A stretch of DNA of 39,242 bases from Bryobacteraceae bacterium (GTDB lineage Bacteria > Acidobacteriota > Terriglobia > Bryobacterales > Bryobacteraceae), in contig JARKOC010000061.1 of the NCBI GenBank assembly GCA_029975915.1, forward strand, positions 1 through 39,242. The letters are read 5' to 3'. The notes under the pieces are model-generated. The model ran no database searches. It was not told the DNA's origin and saw only the letters and a list, made by a program, of their open reading frames with translations. The translations under genes were made by a program, and so were the position numbers. Positions 1 to 8,016 of this stretch are shown one piece after another (position 1 is the stretch's first letter; each line of letters opens with the position of its first letter).

Positions 1-139
1 TCCATCGGCTCGCGCCTTTGCTCCGCGCTTCTTTCAGACCCCGCCTCGCGGCGACGCCCTTGCGCTTCGCTATGACTTCACCTCCATCAGGTTGTCAAAG
101 GGACTTCCACCCTCAAGCTGTCGAACATGCTCGGCACAC
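1..139 (-). mobile_element. Group IIC intron, 5' part of domain I (runs off left edge)
   Basis: Read on the minus strand from 139 down to 1, this stretch begins GTGTGCC and contains, in order, the blocks GAGGGTGGAAGTCCC, GCGCAAGGGCGTC, GCGAGGCGG, TCTGAAAGAAGC and GGAGCAAAG. This order and spacing closely follow the start of domain I of the Oceanobacillus iheyensis group IIC intron as I remember it (GUGUGCC, AGGGUGAGAGUCCC, ACGCAAGGGUGUCC, UCUGAAGGAAGC, GGCAAA). The 5' splice site would lie between 140 and 139. Class C introns are known to insert just downstream of Rho-independent terminators, and a strong terminator on the same strand ends immediately before this point. Only about 139 nt are present. 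The rest of the ribozyme and any reverse transcriptase/maturase gene would lie beyond the left edge. The match is by eye; no covariance model was run. Confidence 0.8.
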
Positions 140-141
140 AA

Positions 142-174
142 CAAAAAGGGTAGCAAACTCGCATTTGCTACCCT
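142..174 (-). terminator. Rho-independent terminator of the TPR operon
   Basis: A perfect 11-bp inverted repeat (147-157 with 164-174, loop of 6) is followed on the minus strand by five T residues at 146-142. It lies 44 bases past the stop codon of the minus-strand TPR gene, as expected for the terminator of that operon. It also forms the probable target motif of the group IIC intron that begins at 139. Confidence 0.9.
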
Positions 175-217
175 AACCGCCGGGTTGGTTCAGTCCCAGG
201 ATTCAGCGTCGCAGCCG

Positions 218-1840
218 TCAGTCTCCGAAATAGCCTTGGGCCAGTTCGGGTTTCATTTCCAGCGCCTGCTTCCAGCAGGTCCGCGCCTCCTCGGCCCGTC
301 CCTGCGACTTCAAGGCGTGTCCAAGATTGAGGAGCGCCTCCGGGAAATTGGGCCTCAGGCCGAGTGCTTCCCGGTACAGCGAAACAGCATCGTCGACTTG
401 GCCCTGCTTCTGGAGCAAAAGGCCGGTATTGTAGAACAGCTCTGGCGAGCGCTCGCCAAGGTCGATCAGCTTCCCTTGAAGATTCAGCGCTTTGGCAAAA
501 TCCTGCCGCTCGATCGCCAGAGCGGCGAGCCCACGCAACGCTTCAATGCTTTCGGGTTGCAGCGCCTGGCCCGCCTCGAAATGCTCGATAGCCTTTGTTT
601 GGTCGCCGGTCTGCTTGTAGGCCAGGGCGATGTTGATATGGGCCTCGGCCCAATCGGAGCGCTTTGCCAGGCATTTGGTGAAGCACTGAATTGCTCCACC
701 GGCATCGGCGCGTGTGAGTTGCAGATACCCCAGGCGGAACCAGGCCTCTTCCCAATCCGGGTTGCTCTGCAGCAGCCGTCCGTACAACTCTTCGGCCTTT
801 TCGGTTTGGCCCTGCTCTTCCATCAGGCCCGCCAGGTTGAATAGAACTTCGGGTTGGTCAGGGCTGAGCTTGAGGCTGTTTTCGTACGCCTCGCGGGCGC
901 CTCGCTCATTGTTCAACGCCTGGCGTACGACTCCGAGATTCGCAAACGTCTGCGCGTGGTCGTTTTTGAGCTTCGAAGCTTCCAGATAGGCCTTTTCAGC
1001 CTGCTCTGGGCGGTTCATCTTCTGATTCGCAACGCCAAGGTTGTACCAGCGCTCGAAATTGTCCGGAGTCTGCTCGACCAGTTTGGCGCAGTACTTCGAA
1101 GCCGCATCGTAATTCTCACTGGTGAAGGCGCACCATGCAAGTCCTTCCAGCGCGGCCTGGGAGAATGGACGCAGCGTGAGCAGAAGCTCAGACCACTTCT
1201 GCACCGTGGCAACGTCGTTGCGCCGCATGCCGATGTGAATCAGGTTCGACATCGGTTCCTCGGCCTGCGGATTTGTCTCCAGGATGTTCTCATATAGAGC
1301 CGCCGCTTCATCCTGGCGGCCCAACAGTTCGAGAGCCACAGCTTTGCCAAAGACCGGCGTCTCCTGGGATCCGCCTTTTTCAAGACAGATCTCAAAACAC
1401 TCGAGGGCCTTTTCGGCATGCTTCAGGTGGAGCAGACAAATGCCCAACCCAAGACGGGCATCGAGCCTGGCATCATCCGCGGACACGACGCGTTGAAAGT
1501 TCGCCGCAGCCTCGGCCCACCGCCCCAGTTTTTCCTGGCAGACGGCAAGATTGAAGTATGCGGAGTTGGACGATGGCTCGAGCTCGAGCAACGATTCGTA
1601 GCTCTTCGCCGCCTCGTCATACAACTCCAGTTCGAACTGGATGTGACCCCGGGCCGCGTGGATCTCCTTGGGAGACTCACCCGATTCCACGGCTCGTTCC
1701 AGTTCACGTAGCGCTTCCCGGCCTTTGCCCTCCAAATGAAGTGACACGGCCCTGGCCAGTGCGGAACCGGCCTTTACGTCTTCCCTTTCGTATCCCCTCT
1801 CCACGGTTCCCTCTCCTGTCTTGCGGCGCAGTTGACTCAT
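218..1840 (-). CDS. TPR-repeat protein
   Basis: This 540-residue protein consists almost entirely of tandem 34-residue tetratricopeptide repeats, with recurring Ala/Gly/Tyr positions and segments such as AYFNLAVCQEKLGRW and EALLNLGHALKSQGR. About thirteen repeats run from residue 25 to the end. No signal peptide or membrane segment is visible, so it is probably a cytoplasmic scaffold. The ATG start overlaps the stop of the upstream zinc-ribbon gene in an ATGA, and a strong SD (GGAGGAAGGG) lies just before it. The two genes are therefore one translationally coupled operon, and the products may act together. The operon ends at the terminator at 142-174. The binding partner is unknown. Confidence 0.9.
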   Translation of the reverse strand: MSQLRRKTGEGTVERGYEREDVKAGSALARAVSLHLEGKGREALRELERAVESGESPKEIHAARGHIQFELELYDEAAKSYESLLELEPSSNSAYFNLAVCQEKLGRWAEAAANFQRVVSADDARLDARLGLGICLLHLKHAEKALECFEICLEKGGSQETPVFGKAVALELLGRQDEAAALYENILETNPQAEEPMSNLIHIGMRRNDVATVQKWSELLLTLRPFSQAALEGLAWCAFTSENYDAASKYCAKLVEQTPDNFERWYNLGVANQKMNRPEQAEKAYLEASKLKNDHAQTFANLGVVRQALNNERGAREAYENSLKLSPDQPEVLFNLAGLMEEQGQTEKAEELYGRLLQSNPDWEEAWFRLGYLQLTRADAGGAIQCFTKCLAKRSDWAEAHINIALAYKQTGDQTKAIEHFEAGQALQPESIEALRGLAALAIERQDFAKALNLQGKLIDLGERSPELFYNTGLLLQKQGQVDDAVSLYREALGLRPNFPEALLNLGHALKSQGRAEEARTCWKQALEMKPELAQGYFGD

Positions 1841-4383
1841 CCCTTCCTCCTCGCCTCATGGCTCACGTTGTACGGGGCCAGAAGCGCGCAAAGCCGGCCA
1901 ATGTAGTCGTACTGGTGCGTGATCGAAACCCAGCGAAGCAGCGAGCGGTCGCCCTTCGGGCTGTAGAAGCCGACGCCACCATCAGCCAGCCTGTCCTCAG
2001 TAAAACTGTCGACGACCTGGCCCATGATTCGTGTCGTGATGGTGTCACCGGCGACTGTCACTTCAACCTGCTGCATGGTCCCGTCCTTGAAGGCCACGGG
2101 CAGAGGCAGCGTCGTTTGGCGATCCATCTTGCCGTTCAGTACCGCATAGCGAACCAGCGAGGCGGACGGCATCGGGCCGCTCCGCGTCATCACGATTCGC
2201 ATCGCCACATAGTTGTTTTCGTCACGGGCCCGTACGACCCAATTCAGACTGCGCCGGTCGATTTGACCGAGGAATGCGAAGACATAATCTTTCATCCCGA
2301 GCGACGGACGGTACAGAGCCAGTTGCCCCGGCGATACGAAACTCGCGTCCGTGTAGGTCCAGGTCTGGGCCCAGCCGGAGTTCCCCTGCCAGGCGCCGAG
2401 GCCTGCCCTGAAGTCGTCCGCCAGTTTCACAGCAGCGCGTTCCATAATCGCCGTCCGGATCGTTTCGAACCTCTGGGAGAGCGCCGATGGCTGCCCGTTC
2501 CCAGTTGTCGCAGTCTCCACACTGTTCTTCGACCGGGCGGGCAGAAAGCTGTAGAGCGCCAGCAACAGAATCGCCGGAAGCGCGAGCGTAATCCACTTCA
2601 GATCGGCCGGAGCAGCGCGCCAGGAGGCGACAGGGAGCGAAGGAAGATGGATGGAAAGCCAGGGTTTGCTCGGCTCGGCCAGCTTGATCTCGGAGATCCG
2701 CGAACCGGAGCCGTCCGCGTGGTCGGGAATCAACCGCAAGGGCCGGATCAGTGGAGCCCGGCCGAGTTGCTCCTGCCAGGAAGGCGCGGCTACTGCCTGG
2801 ACCGAAGCCGTAGCCTGCGATCTCAACCCGCGGCAGACGTATAACGGGAACTGCCGGTCAAGCATTGCCGGTCCTGAGAACCCATATTCAGGCGGGGCTG
2901 ATGGGGCGTTCTCGATGGGACCCGCTGGGGGCTGTTCAGCCTCCATGTTTTGCATCGAGGCTATCCTGAGAACACTGACCACCGGCTCCGCAGATGCCGG
3001 ATTCGCGCTTGCTGTGGCGATGGGGAGCGGATGGCTGTCCGGTTCCTGCACAGAACAAGCCAGTTCCGTGGGCTGCGGTCCGGCGGGCGGCATCAGATCA
3101 CCCTGAAGTTCGAATCCCAGACTCGGCGGTAGCGCGTCAACTTCAGGCCGGTTCCAATTCACCTCGGAGCAGCGAGACGGCCGCAATCCTGGGGCAGCCG
3201 GCCCAAACGAGAGCAGGCAGAGACTTGCCATCTGCAAATCCAGTGCTCCGTCCCTCAAGACAGGCTGGAACCGCAGAGATTCCAGCCCCGGCTGCCTGAT
3301 GCCCCAGTCCAACGGGCTGACGGATGGCGATTGCGGAAGGATGGACTCCTTTAGAGGCCGTTGGGAAATAAAGGCGGTTGCCGCTCCCAGGCCCAGTTGC
3401 AATTGCCTGGCGATTGCAGGAGGAACCCTCGGACCCACGAGCCGCCGCCGCGGCCCCAAAGACCGTGGCTGCGAGACTAACCAAGGTCGAGGAGCTCGGC
3501 ACATGAACAGCTCAACCGGCGCCAGACCGGCCAACGCGCCCCCTGGAAGCGGATCCACAGCCTCCTCGCGTCTTCCCTGGGAGACTTCACTGTGAGCGGA
3601 CTCATGCGTTTCACCGCCGCTCGAAGGGATAGTAACGTAGCGGTTGCGGGTAAGCCCGCACGCCTCTGGATTCCACGCCGACCCGGCAGCGTGCGGTTGC
3701 GTCCGGGACCTGACGGGGTTGGGCGGCGTGAGGTCAACAGCCGCAACCAATCCGGGCCATCTGGCTTCAACCGCCGGATGCAATCCAACGAGGCGAGGCA
3801 ACGACGCCAGGGGGATCTTGCCGCACAACCAAGCCGCCAGCCCCACTCGCCAGGACACCTGATCCAGCACCGGCGCCAGGCCGTCTATCATCGCGAGTCC
3901 AGCAACAGGCGGAACATCGGTTTCCTCAACTCCGCCGGGCTGTTCCGCCGGTTCGCTCAGCCCGTTCTGCACCAGGGGCGACAAGCGGGCCGGATGGAAC
4001 TCCATCGGCATGCCGCCCGCGAGGTCCATGCGCCTGGCCTGGACGGTCAGAGTGAGTTGCGGAAGCTCCTGGATGAGTGTCCAACCCATCATCCGCGTAT
4101 GGGTCAGAATCTTCCGCTTGGTCTTGGGGATGAGACACGGCTCTCGCAAAATGCCTGCCAGAGGAGCCGGAATCTCATCCTTCGCCTTCGGCTGTTTTTG
4201 GGACCCTTTGCGAGTGGGTGGCGGTTCGCGCGGAATGATCCTTGCGCCACTTTCTGCCAATCGCGCAAGTGCTGCTTCCCGCTCCAGTTCCAGGAAGTCT
4301 GCTCTGTGGCGGTCGCTGCAGAACTCAGTATCGGTGAGCCGTCTCAGCAGCGATATTTTCCTTCCGCAATGCCGGCAAAGCAT
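1837..4383 (-). CDS. Zinc-ribbon, single-pass membrane protein with C-terminal concanavalin-like domain
   Basis: The 848-residue protein has three visible parts. The N-terminus carries a small metal-binding motif, C3-x2-C6-x15-C22-x3-H26, followed by a basic, Pro-rich stretch. A long low-complexity middle region (about 60-590) is rich in Pro, Ala, Leu and Ser and resembles no fold I recognise. One hydrophobic helix (about 597-615) precedes a domain at about 655-825 whose repeated beta-strand pattern (LNWVVRARDENNYVAMRI, GVGFYSPKGDRSLLRWVSI) resembles LamG/concanavalin-like or DUF1080-type sugar-binding folds. The zinc finger would be cytoplasmic and the sandwich domain periplasmic. It is the first gene of an operon with the TPR protein (ATGA overlap). 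The function is unknown, and the domain assignment is by sequence feel only. Confidence 0.75.
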   Translation of the reverse strand: MLCRHCGRKISLLRRLTDTEFCSDRHRADFLELEREAALARLAESGARIIPREPPPTRKGSQKQPKAKDEIPAPLAGILREPCLIPKTKRKILTHTRMMGWTLIQELPQLTLTVQARRMDLAGGMPMEFHPARLSPLVQNGLSEPAEQPGGVEETDVPPVAGLAMIDGLAPVLDQVSWRVGLAAWLCGKIPLASLPRLVGLHPAVEARWPGLVAAVDLTPPNPVRSRTQPHAAGSAWNPEACGLTRNRYVTIPSSGGETHESAHSEVSQGRREEAVDPLPGGALAGLAPVELFMCRAPRPWLVSQPRSLGPRRRLVGPRVPPAIARQLQLGLGAATAFISQRPLKESILPQSPSVSPLDWGIRQPGLESLRFQPVLRDGALDLQMASLCLLSFGPAAPGLRPSRCSEVNWNRPEVDALPPSLGFELQGDLMPPAGPQPTELACSVQEPDSHPLPIATASANPASAEPVVSVLRIASMQNMEAEQPPAGPIENAPSAPPEYGFSGPAMLDRQFPLYVCRGLRSQATASVQAVAAPSWQEQLGRAPLIRPLRLIPDHADGSGSRISEIKLAEPSKPWLSIHLPSLPVASWRAAPADLKWITLALPAILLLALYSFLPARSKNSVETATTGNGQPSALSQRFETIRTAIMERAAVKLADDFRAGLGAWQGNSGWAQTWTYTDASFVSPGQLALYRPSLGMKDYVFAFLGQIDRRSLNWVVRARDENNYVAMRIVMTRSGPMPSASLVRYAVLNGKMDRQTTLPLPVAFKDGTMQQVEVTVAGDTITTRIMGQVVDSFTEDRLADGGVGFYSPKGDRSLLRWVSITHQYDYIGRLCALLAPYNVSHEARRKG

Positions 4384-4693
4384 GGAGCCAATAGTCCTTC
4401 AGCCTCATAGTAGGACTATCCCGGAGGCTTTCCCATTCACGTAAAGCCTTAAGTGAACGGCGTTGAAACCGAAGTTCTAAGGTTCTACGTAAGGGATATC
4501 TCTGAGGCAGTATGCCAGCAGTGCCGCCAGCGTGGCCGTCTGCTCGGTGCATTGTCTCCTCGTGCAATGAGAAGCGCCTCGCCCCGGACAAAGTTGGATG
4601 CCTCACCCGAGCGCAGCAATCCGCGCGGCACAAGGGGGCGGGCAGAGATTATAATGCCCAGGTTCGGGTTCTGTGACAGAAGGAGGAGTTGAA
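4384..4693. promoter_or_regulatory. Divergent intergenic region (zinc-ribbon operon / serine hydrolase)
   Basis: This 310-base region separates two divergent operons. On the plus side a perfect TATAAT lies at 4650-4655, 38 bases before the hydrolase ATG, but no good -35 hexamer is seen. The SD AGGAGG is just upstream of the ATG at 4694. On the minus side there is an 8-bp inverted repeat (4391-4398 with 4412-4419) whose distal arm contains the AAGGA SD of the zinc-ribbon gene. I see no further gene or RNA in it. Confidence 0.55.
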
Positions 4694-5929
4694 ATGCGAT
4701 TATTTCTGGCATTTGTGGCCGCATTGGGCATGCTCGCCGGCGTTGTTCCAGGAGCGGAGGCTGATTTCGCCAAGGCGGGCATGGACAAAGCCCGGCTGGA
4801 GCGCATCAAGCCGTTGATGCAGAAGTTCGCCGACAATCAATACGTCGCCGGGACTGTCACCCTGGTGATGCGCCGCGGAGAACCGGTTCACCTGGAGGCG
4901 GCAGGATGGCAGGATATCGAGGCCAAAAAGCCGATGCGCACCGACACAATTTTCCAGATCATGTCGATGACCAAGCCGGTGACCGGCGTGGCCATCATGA
5001 TGATGGTCGAGGAAGGCAGACTGCGGCTGTCGGACCCGGTCGAGAAGCACCTACCGGAGTTCCGGGGGCAGAAGATGATCGAGTCAAAGGAAGGCGGCCG
5101 GGTGACTCTGACCAAGCCGTCCCGGCCAATCACGATCCGCGACCTGATGACTCACACGTCCGGCATGGCTGGCGGTCCAGGGCCAGGCATCGCCGAGTTG
5201 CTTCAGAAGATGGACCGTTCGCTGGCCGAAGCCGTCGCCATCTACGCGCAGGCGCCTCTTGAATTCGAGCCGGGAACGAAGTGGCTCTATTCGAACACAG
5301 GCATCGCCACACTAGGGCGGCTCGTGGAAGTAGCTTCCGGAATGCCGTTCGAGAAGTTTCTCGAGGAGCGGATTTTCAAGCCGCTGGGCATGGTGGATAG
5401 CCACATCTTCCTGCCAAGGGAAAAGCGGGCCCGGTTGGCGCCGGTCTACACAGTCAAGGATGGCAAGCTCATAAAGGCGGGCGGCGAATTACTGGCGGGC
5501 GATCCCATGAACTACCGTGAAGGAGCCAAGTACTCGGGCCCTGAGTACGCTTTGCACTCGACTGCCCCTGACCTGGCCAGGTTCTATCAAATGATGCTCA
5601 ACGGCGGAAAACTGGGCCAAACGCGGATTCTGTCGCCGGTCTCGGTCGAGATTATGACCCGGGTCCACACGGGCCAGATTCGCGCCGGCTGGCTAAAAGG
5701 GACCGGGTTTGGGCTCACCTGGGAAGTAGTGAATGAACCGGCCGGAACGCTGACCGGCATGACCGAGGGTTCATTCAGCCATGGCGGAGCCTTCGGCACA
5801 TTCGGCTGGATCGACCCGAGACGCGAACTGGTGGGCGTGTTCATGGTCCAGCACTCAAGTAGCACGTTCGACGCCCGCGACGCCTTTATCGGCATGGCAA
5901 ATACCAGCATTATCGAGATGGGGCGTTGA
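4694..5929 (+). CDS. Serine hydrolase of the beta-lactamase (class C/esterase) family, secreted
   Basis: The 411-residue protein starts with a hydrophobic signal peptide (MRLFLAFVAALGMLAGVVPG). It carries the three active-site elements of the serine beta-lactamase/DD-peptidase fold: S91-M-T-K94, Y199-S200-N201 and H363-G364-G365. The HGG in place of KTG is typical of EstB-like esterases and uncharacterised beta-lactamase-family proteins rather than true AmpC enzymes. It is expected to act in the periplasm on an ester or amide; the substrate is unknown. An in-frame GTG occurs at 4673, but the ATG at 4694 is preferred because a perfect AGGAGG lies 8 bases before it and the signal peptide then begins normally. 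Its stop overlaps the MarR start by one base, so the two genes are coupled. Confidence 0.9.
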   Translation: MRLFLAFVAALGMLAGVVPGAEADFAKAGMDKARLERIKPLMQKFADNQYVAGTVTLVMRRGEPVHLEAAGWQDIEAKKPMRTDTIFQIMSMTKPVTGVAIMMMVEEGRLRLSDPVEKHLPEFRGQKMIESKEGGRVTLTKPSRPITIRDLMTHTSGMAGGPGPGIAELLQKMDRSLAEAVAIYAQAPLEFEPGTKWLYSNTGIATLGRLVEVASGMPFEKFLEERIFKPLGMVDSHIFLPREKRARLAPVYTVKDGKLIKAGGELLAGDPMNYREGAKYSGPEYALHSTAPDLARFYQMMLNGGKLGQTRILSPVSVEIMTRVHTGQIRAGWLKGTGFGLTWEVVNEPAGTLTGMTEGSFSHGGAFGTFGWIDPRRELVGVFMVQHSSSTFDARDAFIGMANTSIIEMGR

Positions 5930-6342
5930 TGGACCCCGATCAGGAACTGTTTATTGTTTTGCAGCGCGCAGCCGAGCGGCTGCTGCACGATACCCAGGCT
6001 GTGTTGAAGCCTTCCGGCTTGTCGGCGCAGCAGTATAACGTCCTTCGAATCCTGCGTGGCGCGAAGGCTCCGCTAAACTGCACCGAGATCGCCAGCCGCA
6101 TGATCAATCGCGACCCGGATATGACGCGGCTGCTCGACAGGCTGGAGGCAAAAGGCTGGATAAAAAGAACCAGGGACGGCAAGGACCGCCGGACAGTCCT
6201 GGCGTCGATCACGAAGGCTGGATTGGACCTGCTGGCCGAACTCGATGAGCCGGTGCTGGAAAGTCACCGCCGGCAATTGGCCACACTTGACTTTGCGACC
6301 AAACGAACTGTTTCCGATGCCCTGAAACTTCTACTCGGCTGA
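5929..6342 (+). CDS. MarR-family transcriptional regulator
   Basis: This is a 137-residue protein of usual MarR length. It shows the family's winged-helix signature: LSAQQYNVLRIL, then LNCTEIASRM, then the recognition helix and wing PDMTRLLDRLEAKGWIKRTRDGKDRR. MarR proteins act as dimers on short palindromes and usually control themselves or adjacent genes in response to small ligands or oxidants. The ATG overlaps the hydrolase stop (TGATG), so the two are translated together. An in-frame TTG three bases earlier is less likely. A 20-bp imperfect palindrome at 6366-6385, just downstream and before the pirin gene, is a candidate operator. Confidence 0.93.
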   Translation: MDPDQELFIVLQRAAERLLHDTQAVLKPSGLSAQQYNVLRILRGAKAPLNCTEIASRMINRDPDMTRLLDRLEAKGWIKRTRDGKDRRTVLASITKAGLDLLAELDEPVLESHRRQLATLDFATKRTVSDALKLLLG

Positions 6343-6365
6343 CAACATCAATTACCGTGAGTAGG

Positions 6366-6385
6366 TTAGTTGATGTATCATCTAA
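6366..6385. promoter_or_regulatory. Candidate MarR operator upstream of the pirin gene
   Basis: The sequence TTAGTTGATGTATCATCTAA is an imperfect palindrome with 8 of 10 positions matching between the half-sites. A further CATCAA half-site lies at 6346-6351. TTGATG/CATCAA half-sites are common in MarR operators, and a MarR gene ends 23 bases upstream. A TTGACA at 6386-6391 abuts the palindrome and could be a -35 element, although no convincing -10 is at 17 bp. Confidence 0.6.
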
Positions 6386-6429
6386 TTGACATGTAACCGG
6401 GCTTACAGGACAAGAAAGAGAGGAATAGC

Positions 6430-7128
6430 ATGGTCAAAGTCAGGCGGGCCGAGGATCGAGGCAGGTCGAAGTGGAGTTGGCTCGATAGCCGCCACACCTT
6501 TTCTTTTAACAGGTACTACGATCCGGATCAGATGGGATTCCGGACGTTACGGGTGATCAACGACGACTTCATCGGCCGCGGCGGGAAGTTTGGAATGCAT
6601 CCGCACGAAAACATGGAGATTCTGACATGGGTTCTCAACGGCAGCATCGTGCATGAGGACTCCACGGGAGCCAAAGGTGAGACGCGCGCCGGTGAGATCC
6701 AACGGATGACTGCGGGAACAGGCGTGTTCCACAGCGAGGCCAACGCTTCCGAGGTCGAGGACATGCGCTTGCTGCAGATCTGGATCCTGCCCGAGAGGAT
6801 GGGGCTCGATCCGGGGTACGAGCAGGTCAGATTTGAGGCCGCCGAATTGGAGAACCGTCTGCGGATCATTGCATCTCGTGACGGGAGGGAGGGATCGGCG
6901 ACGATCCATCAGGACGCCACGGTTCTGGCTGCCAGGCTGGACGCGGGCCAGAGTGTGGACTACGCCGTAGGTGAGGGGCGCGGCGTGTGGGTCCAGGTGT
7001 CGGGCGGAAAGATGGACGTGAACGGCGAGACTTTGACCGACGGAGACGGCGTGGCGCTTGAGGGCGAGAAGTCGCTTCGACTGACGGGAATCGAGCGTGG
7101 CGAAGCTCTCGTATTCGATTTAAAGTAA
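6430..7128 (+). CDS. Pirin family protein (YhhW-like bicupin)
   Basis: The 232-residue protein has the pirin N-terminal cupin. The metal-binding residues are seen in GMHPHENMEILTWVLNGSIVHED (two His, then Glu, then His), followed by the conserved MTAGTGVFHSE, LLQIWI and a degenerate C-terminal cupin. E. coli YhhW and other pirins have quercetin 2,3-dioxygenase activity in vitro, and several are induced under stress through MarR-type repressors. Here a MarR gene lies directly upstream with a candidate operator between, which suggests a ligand-responsive pair. The GAGAGGA upstream of the ATG serves as SD. A strong hairpin with a T run follows at 7144-7168. Confidence 0.93.
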   Translation: MVKVRRAEDRGRSKWSWLDSRHTFSFNRYYDPDQMGFRTLRVINDDFIGRGGKFGMHPHENMEILTWVLNGSIVHEDSTGAKGETRAGEIQRMTAGTGVFHSEANASEVEDMRLLQIWILPERMGLDPGYEQVRFEAAELENRLRIIASRDGREGSATIHQDATVLAARLDAGQSVDYAVGEGRGVWVQVSGGKMDVNGETLTDGDGVALEGEKSLRLTGIERGEALVFDLK

Positions 7129-7135
7129 CGCGCGG

Positions 7136-7168
7136 AAAAAGTTGGGGAGGCTGGAGGCCTCCCCTTTT
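7136..7168 (+). terminator. Rho-independent terminator after the pirin gene
   Basis: A perfect 8-bp GC-rich stem (7144-7151 with 7157-7164, loop of 5) is followed by TTTT. A run of five A residues precedes it. It lies 15 bases past the pirin stop. The intergenic stretch after it (7169-7271) contains only small inverted repeats. Confidence 0.8.
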
Positions 7169-7271
7169 GTAGCGTCCGGCTACAGGCTCGTTCGAGCGAA
7201 ATCGAATCTACAAATCTACTACACAGTGGACCGTGGCGGGTGGAGTTTTCCGCAGAAGCTAAGCTTGAAGG

Positions 7272-7898
7272 GTGGAACGGGTCACAATCGCTTTTCACAA
7301 ACCCTACGGCGTGCTAACGCAGTTCACGGATCCAGACCGCACCGGTCGGCGGACTTTAGCTGATTTCATCCCAGTGGGGGGAGTGTACGCGGCGGGCAGG
7401 CTGGATGCCGATAGCGAAGGCTTGCTGATACTCACCGTGGACGGTGATTTGCAGCACCGTCTGACCGACCCGAAGTTCCAGCACGAAAAGACCTACTGGG
7501 TCCAGGTGGAAGGCGCTCCCTCCGAGGCGGAACTGGAGCCGCTGCGACATGGCGTCAATCTTCAGGGCTACCGGACGCGGCCAGCCCGTGCGCGTGTCCT
7601 GAGTCCTCAACCCATGGTTGAACCGAGGGTGCCACCAGTCCGGTTCCGGGCCGCCATCCCAACAACATGGATCGAGCTCACGCTGACCGAGGGCCGGAAC
7701 AGACAGGTGAGGCGAATGACGGCATCGGTCGGATTTCCGACGCTCAGACTGATCCGGACCGCGGTTGGCGGGATCGGCTTGGGCACCCTTAAGCCAGGCG
7801 CGTGGAGAGTACTCACGGAAGTTGAGATCGAGGCCCTTTCCCGGCCGCCCGATCGCGCTGAAACCCGGCGGCGCGTGCGTCCATCTGATCGATTGTGA
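7272..7898 (+). CDS. Ribosomal large subunit pseudouridine synthase, RluE/RsuA type
   Basis: The 208-residue protein contains the RsuA-family motif GRLDADSEGLL, in which Asp45 is the expected catalytic nucleophile. The N-terminal FHKPYGVLTQF and the C-terminal LTEGRNRQVRRM are also typical. There is no S4 domain, which together with the length fits the RluE group that modifies a single uridine in 23S rRNA (U2457 in E. coli). The substrate position here is inferred. The GTG start at 7272 is forced, because an in-frame TGA lies at 7266-7268. The SD is weak. The Arg-rich tail is slightly longer than in E. coli RluE. Confidence 0.92.
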   Translation: MERVTIAFHKPYGVLTQFTDPDRTGRRTLADFIPVGGVYAAGRLDADSEGLLILTVDGDLQHRLTDPKFQHEKTYWVQVEGAPSEAELEPLRHGVNLQGYRTRPARARVLSPQPMVEPRVPPVRFRAAIPTTWIELTLTEGRNRQVRRMTASVGFPTLRLIRTAVGGIGLGTLKPGAWRVLTEVEIEALSRPPDRAETRRRVRPSDRL

Positions 7899-7964
7899 CG
7901 CATTCGGATCTGTCTTTATGACTCACCGCCGTGCTGGGTGACTCGGACCGGCCAGTGGCGGTTC

Positions 7965-7996
7965 GGTGGGGGTGGGTGTTGGTTGCCACCCCCGCC
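7965..7996. terminator. GC-rich hairpin between convergent genes
   Basis: An 11-bp inverted repeat with one G-T pair (7965-7975 with 7986-7996, loop of 10) lies in the 118-base gap between the converging pseudouridine synthase and DsbD-alpha genes. It lacks a clear T run on either strand, so it is at best a weak or factor-assisted bidirectional terminator. Confidence 0.4.
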
Positions 7997-8016
7997 GGAT
8001 TCTTCGACAGAAGACT

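Noticed and set aside
1558..2844. Plus-strand open frame of about 430 codons opposite the zinc-ribbon gene
   Set aside because: The composition is Arg/Pro-rich and low in structure, typical of a high-GC antisense frame, and the minus-strand gene has a good SD and coupling.
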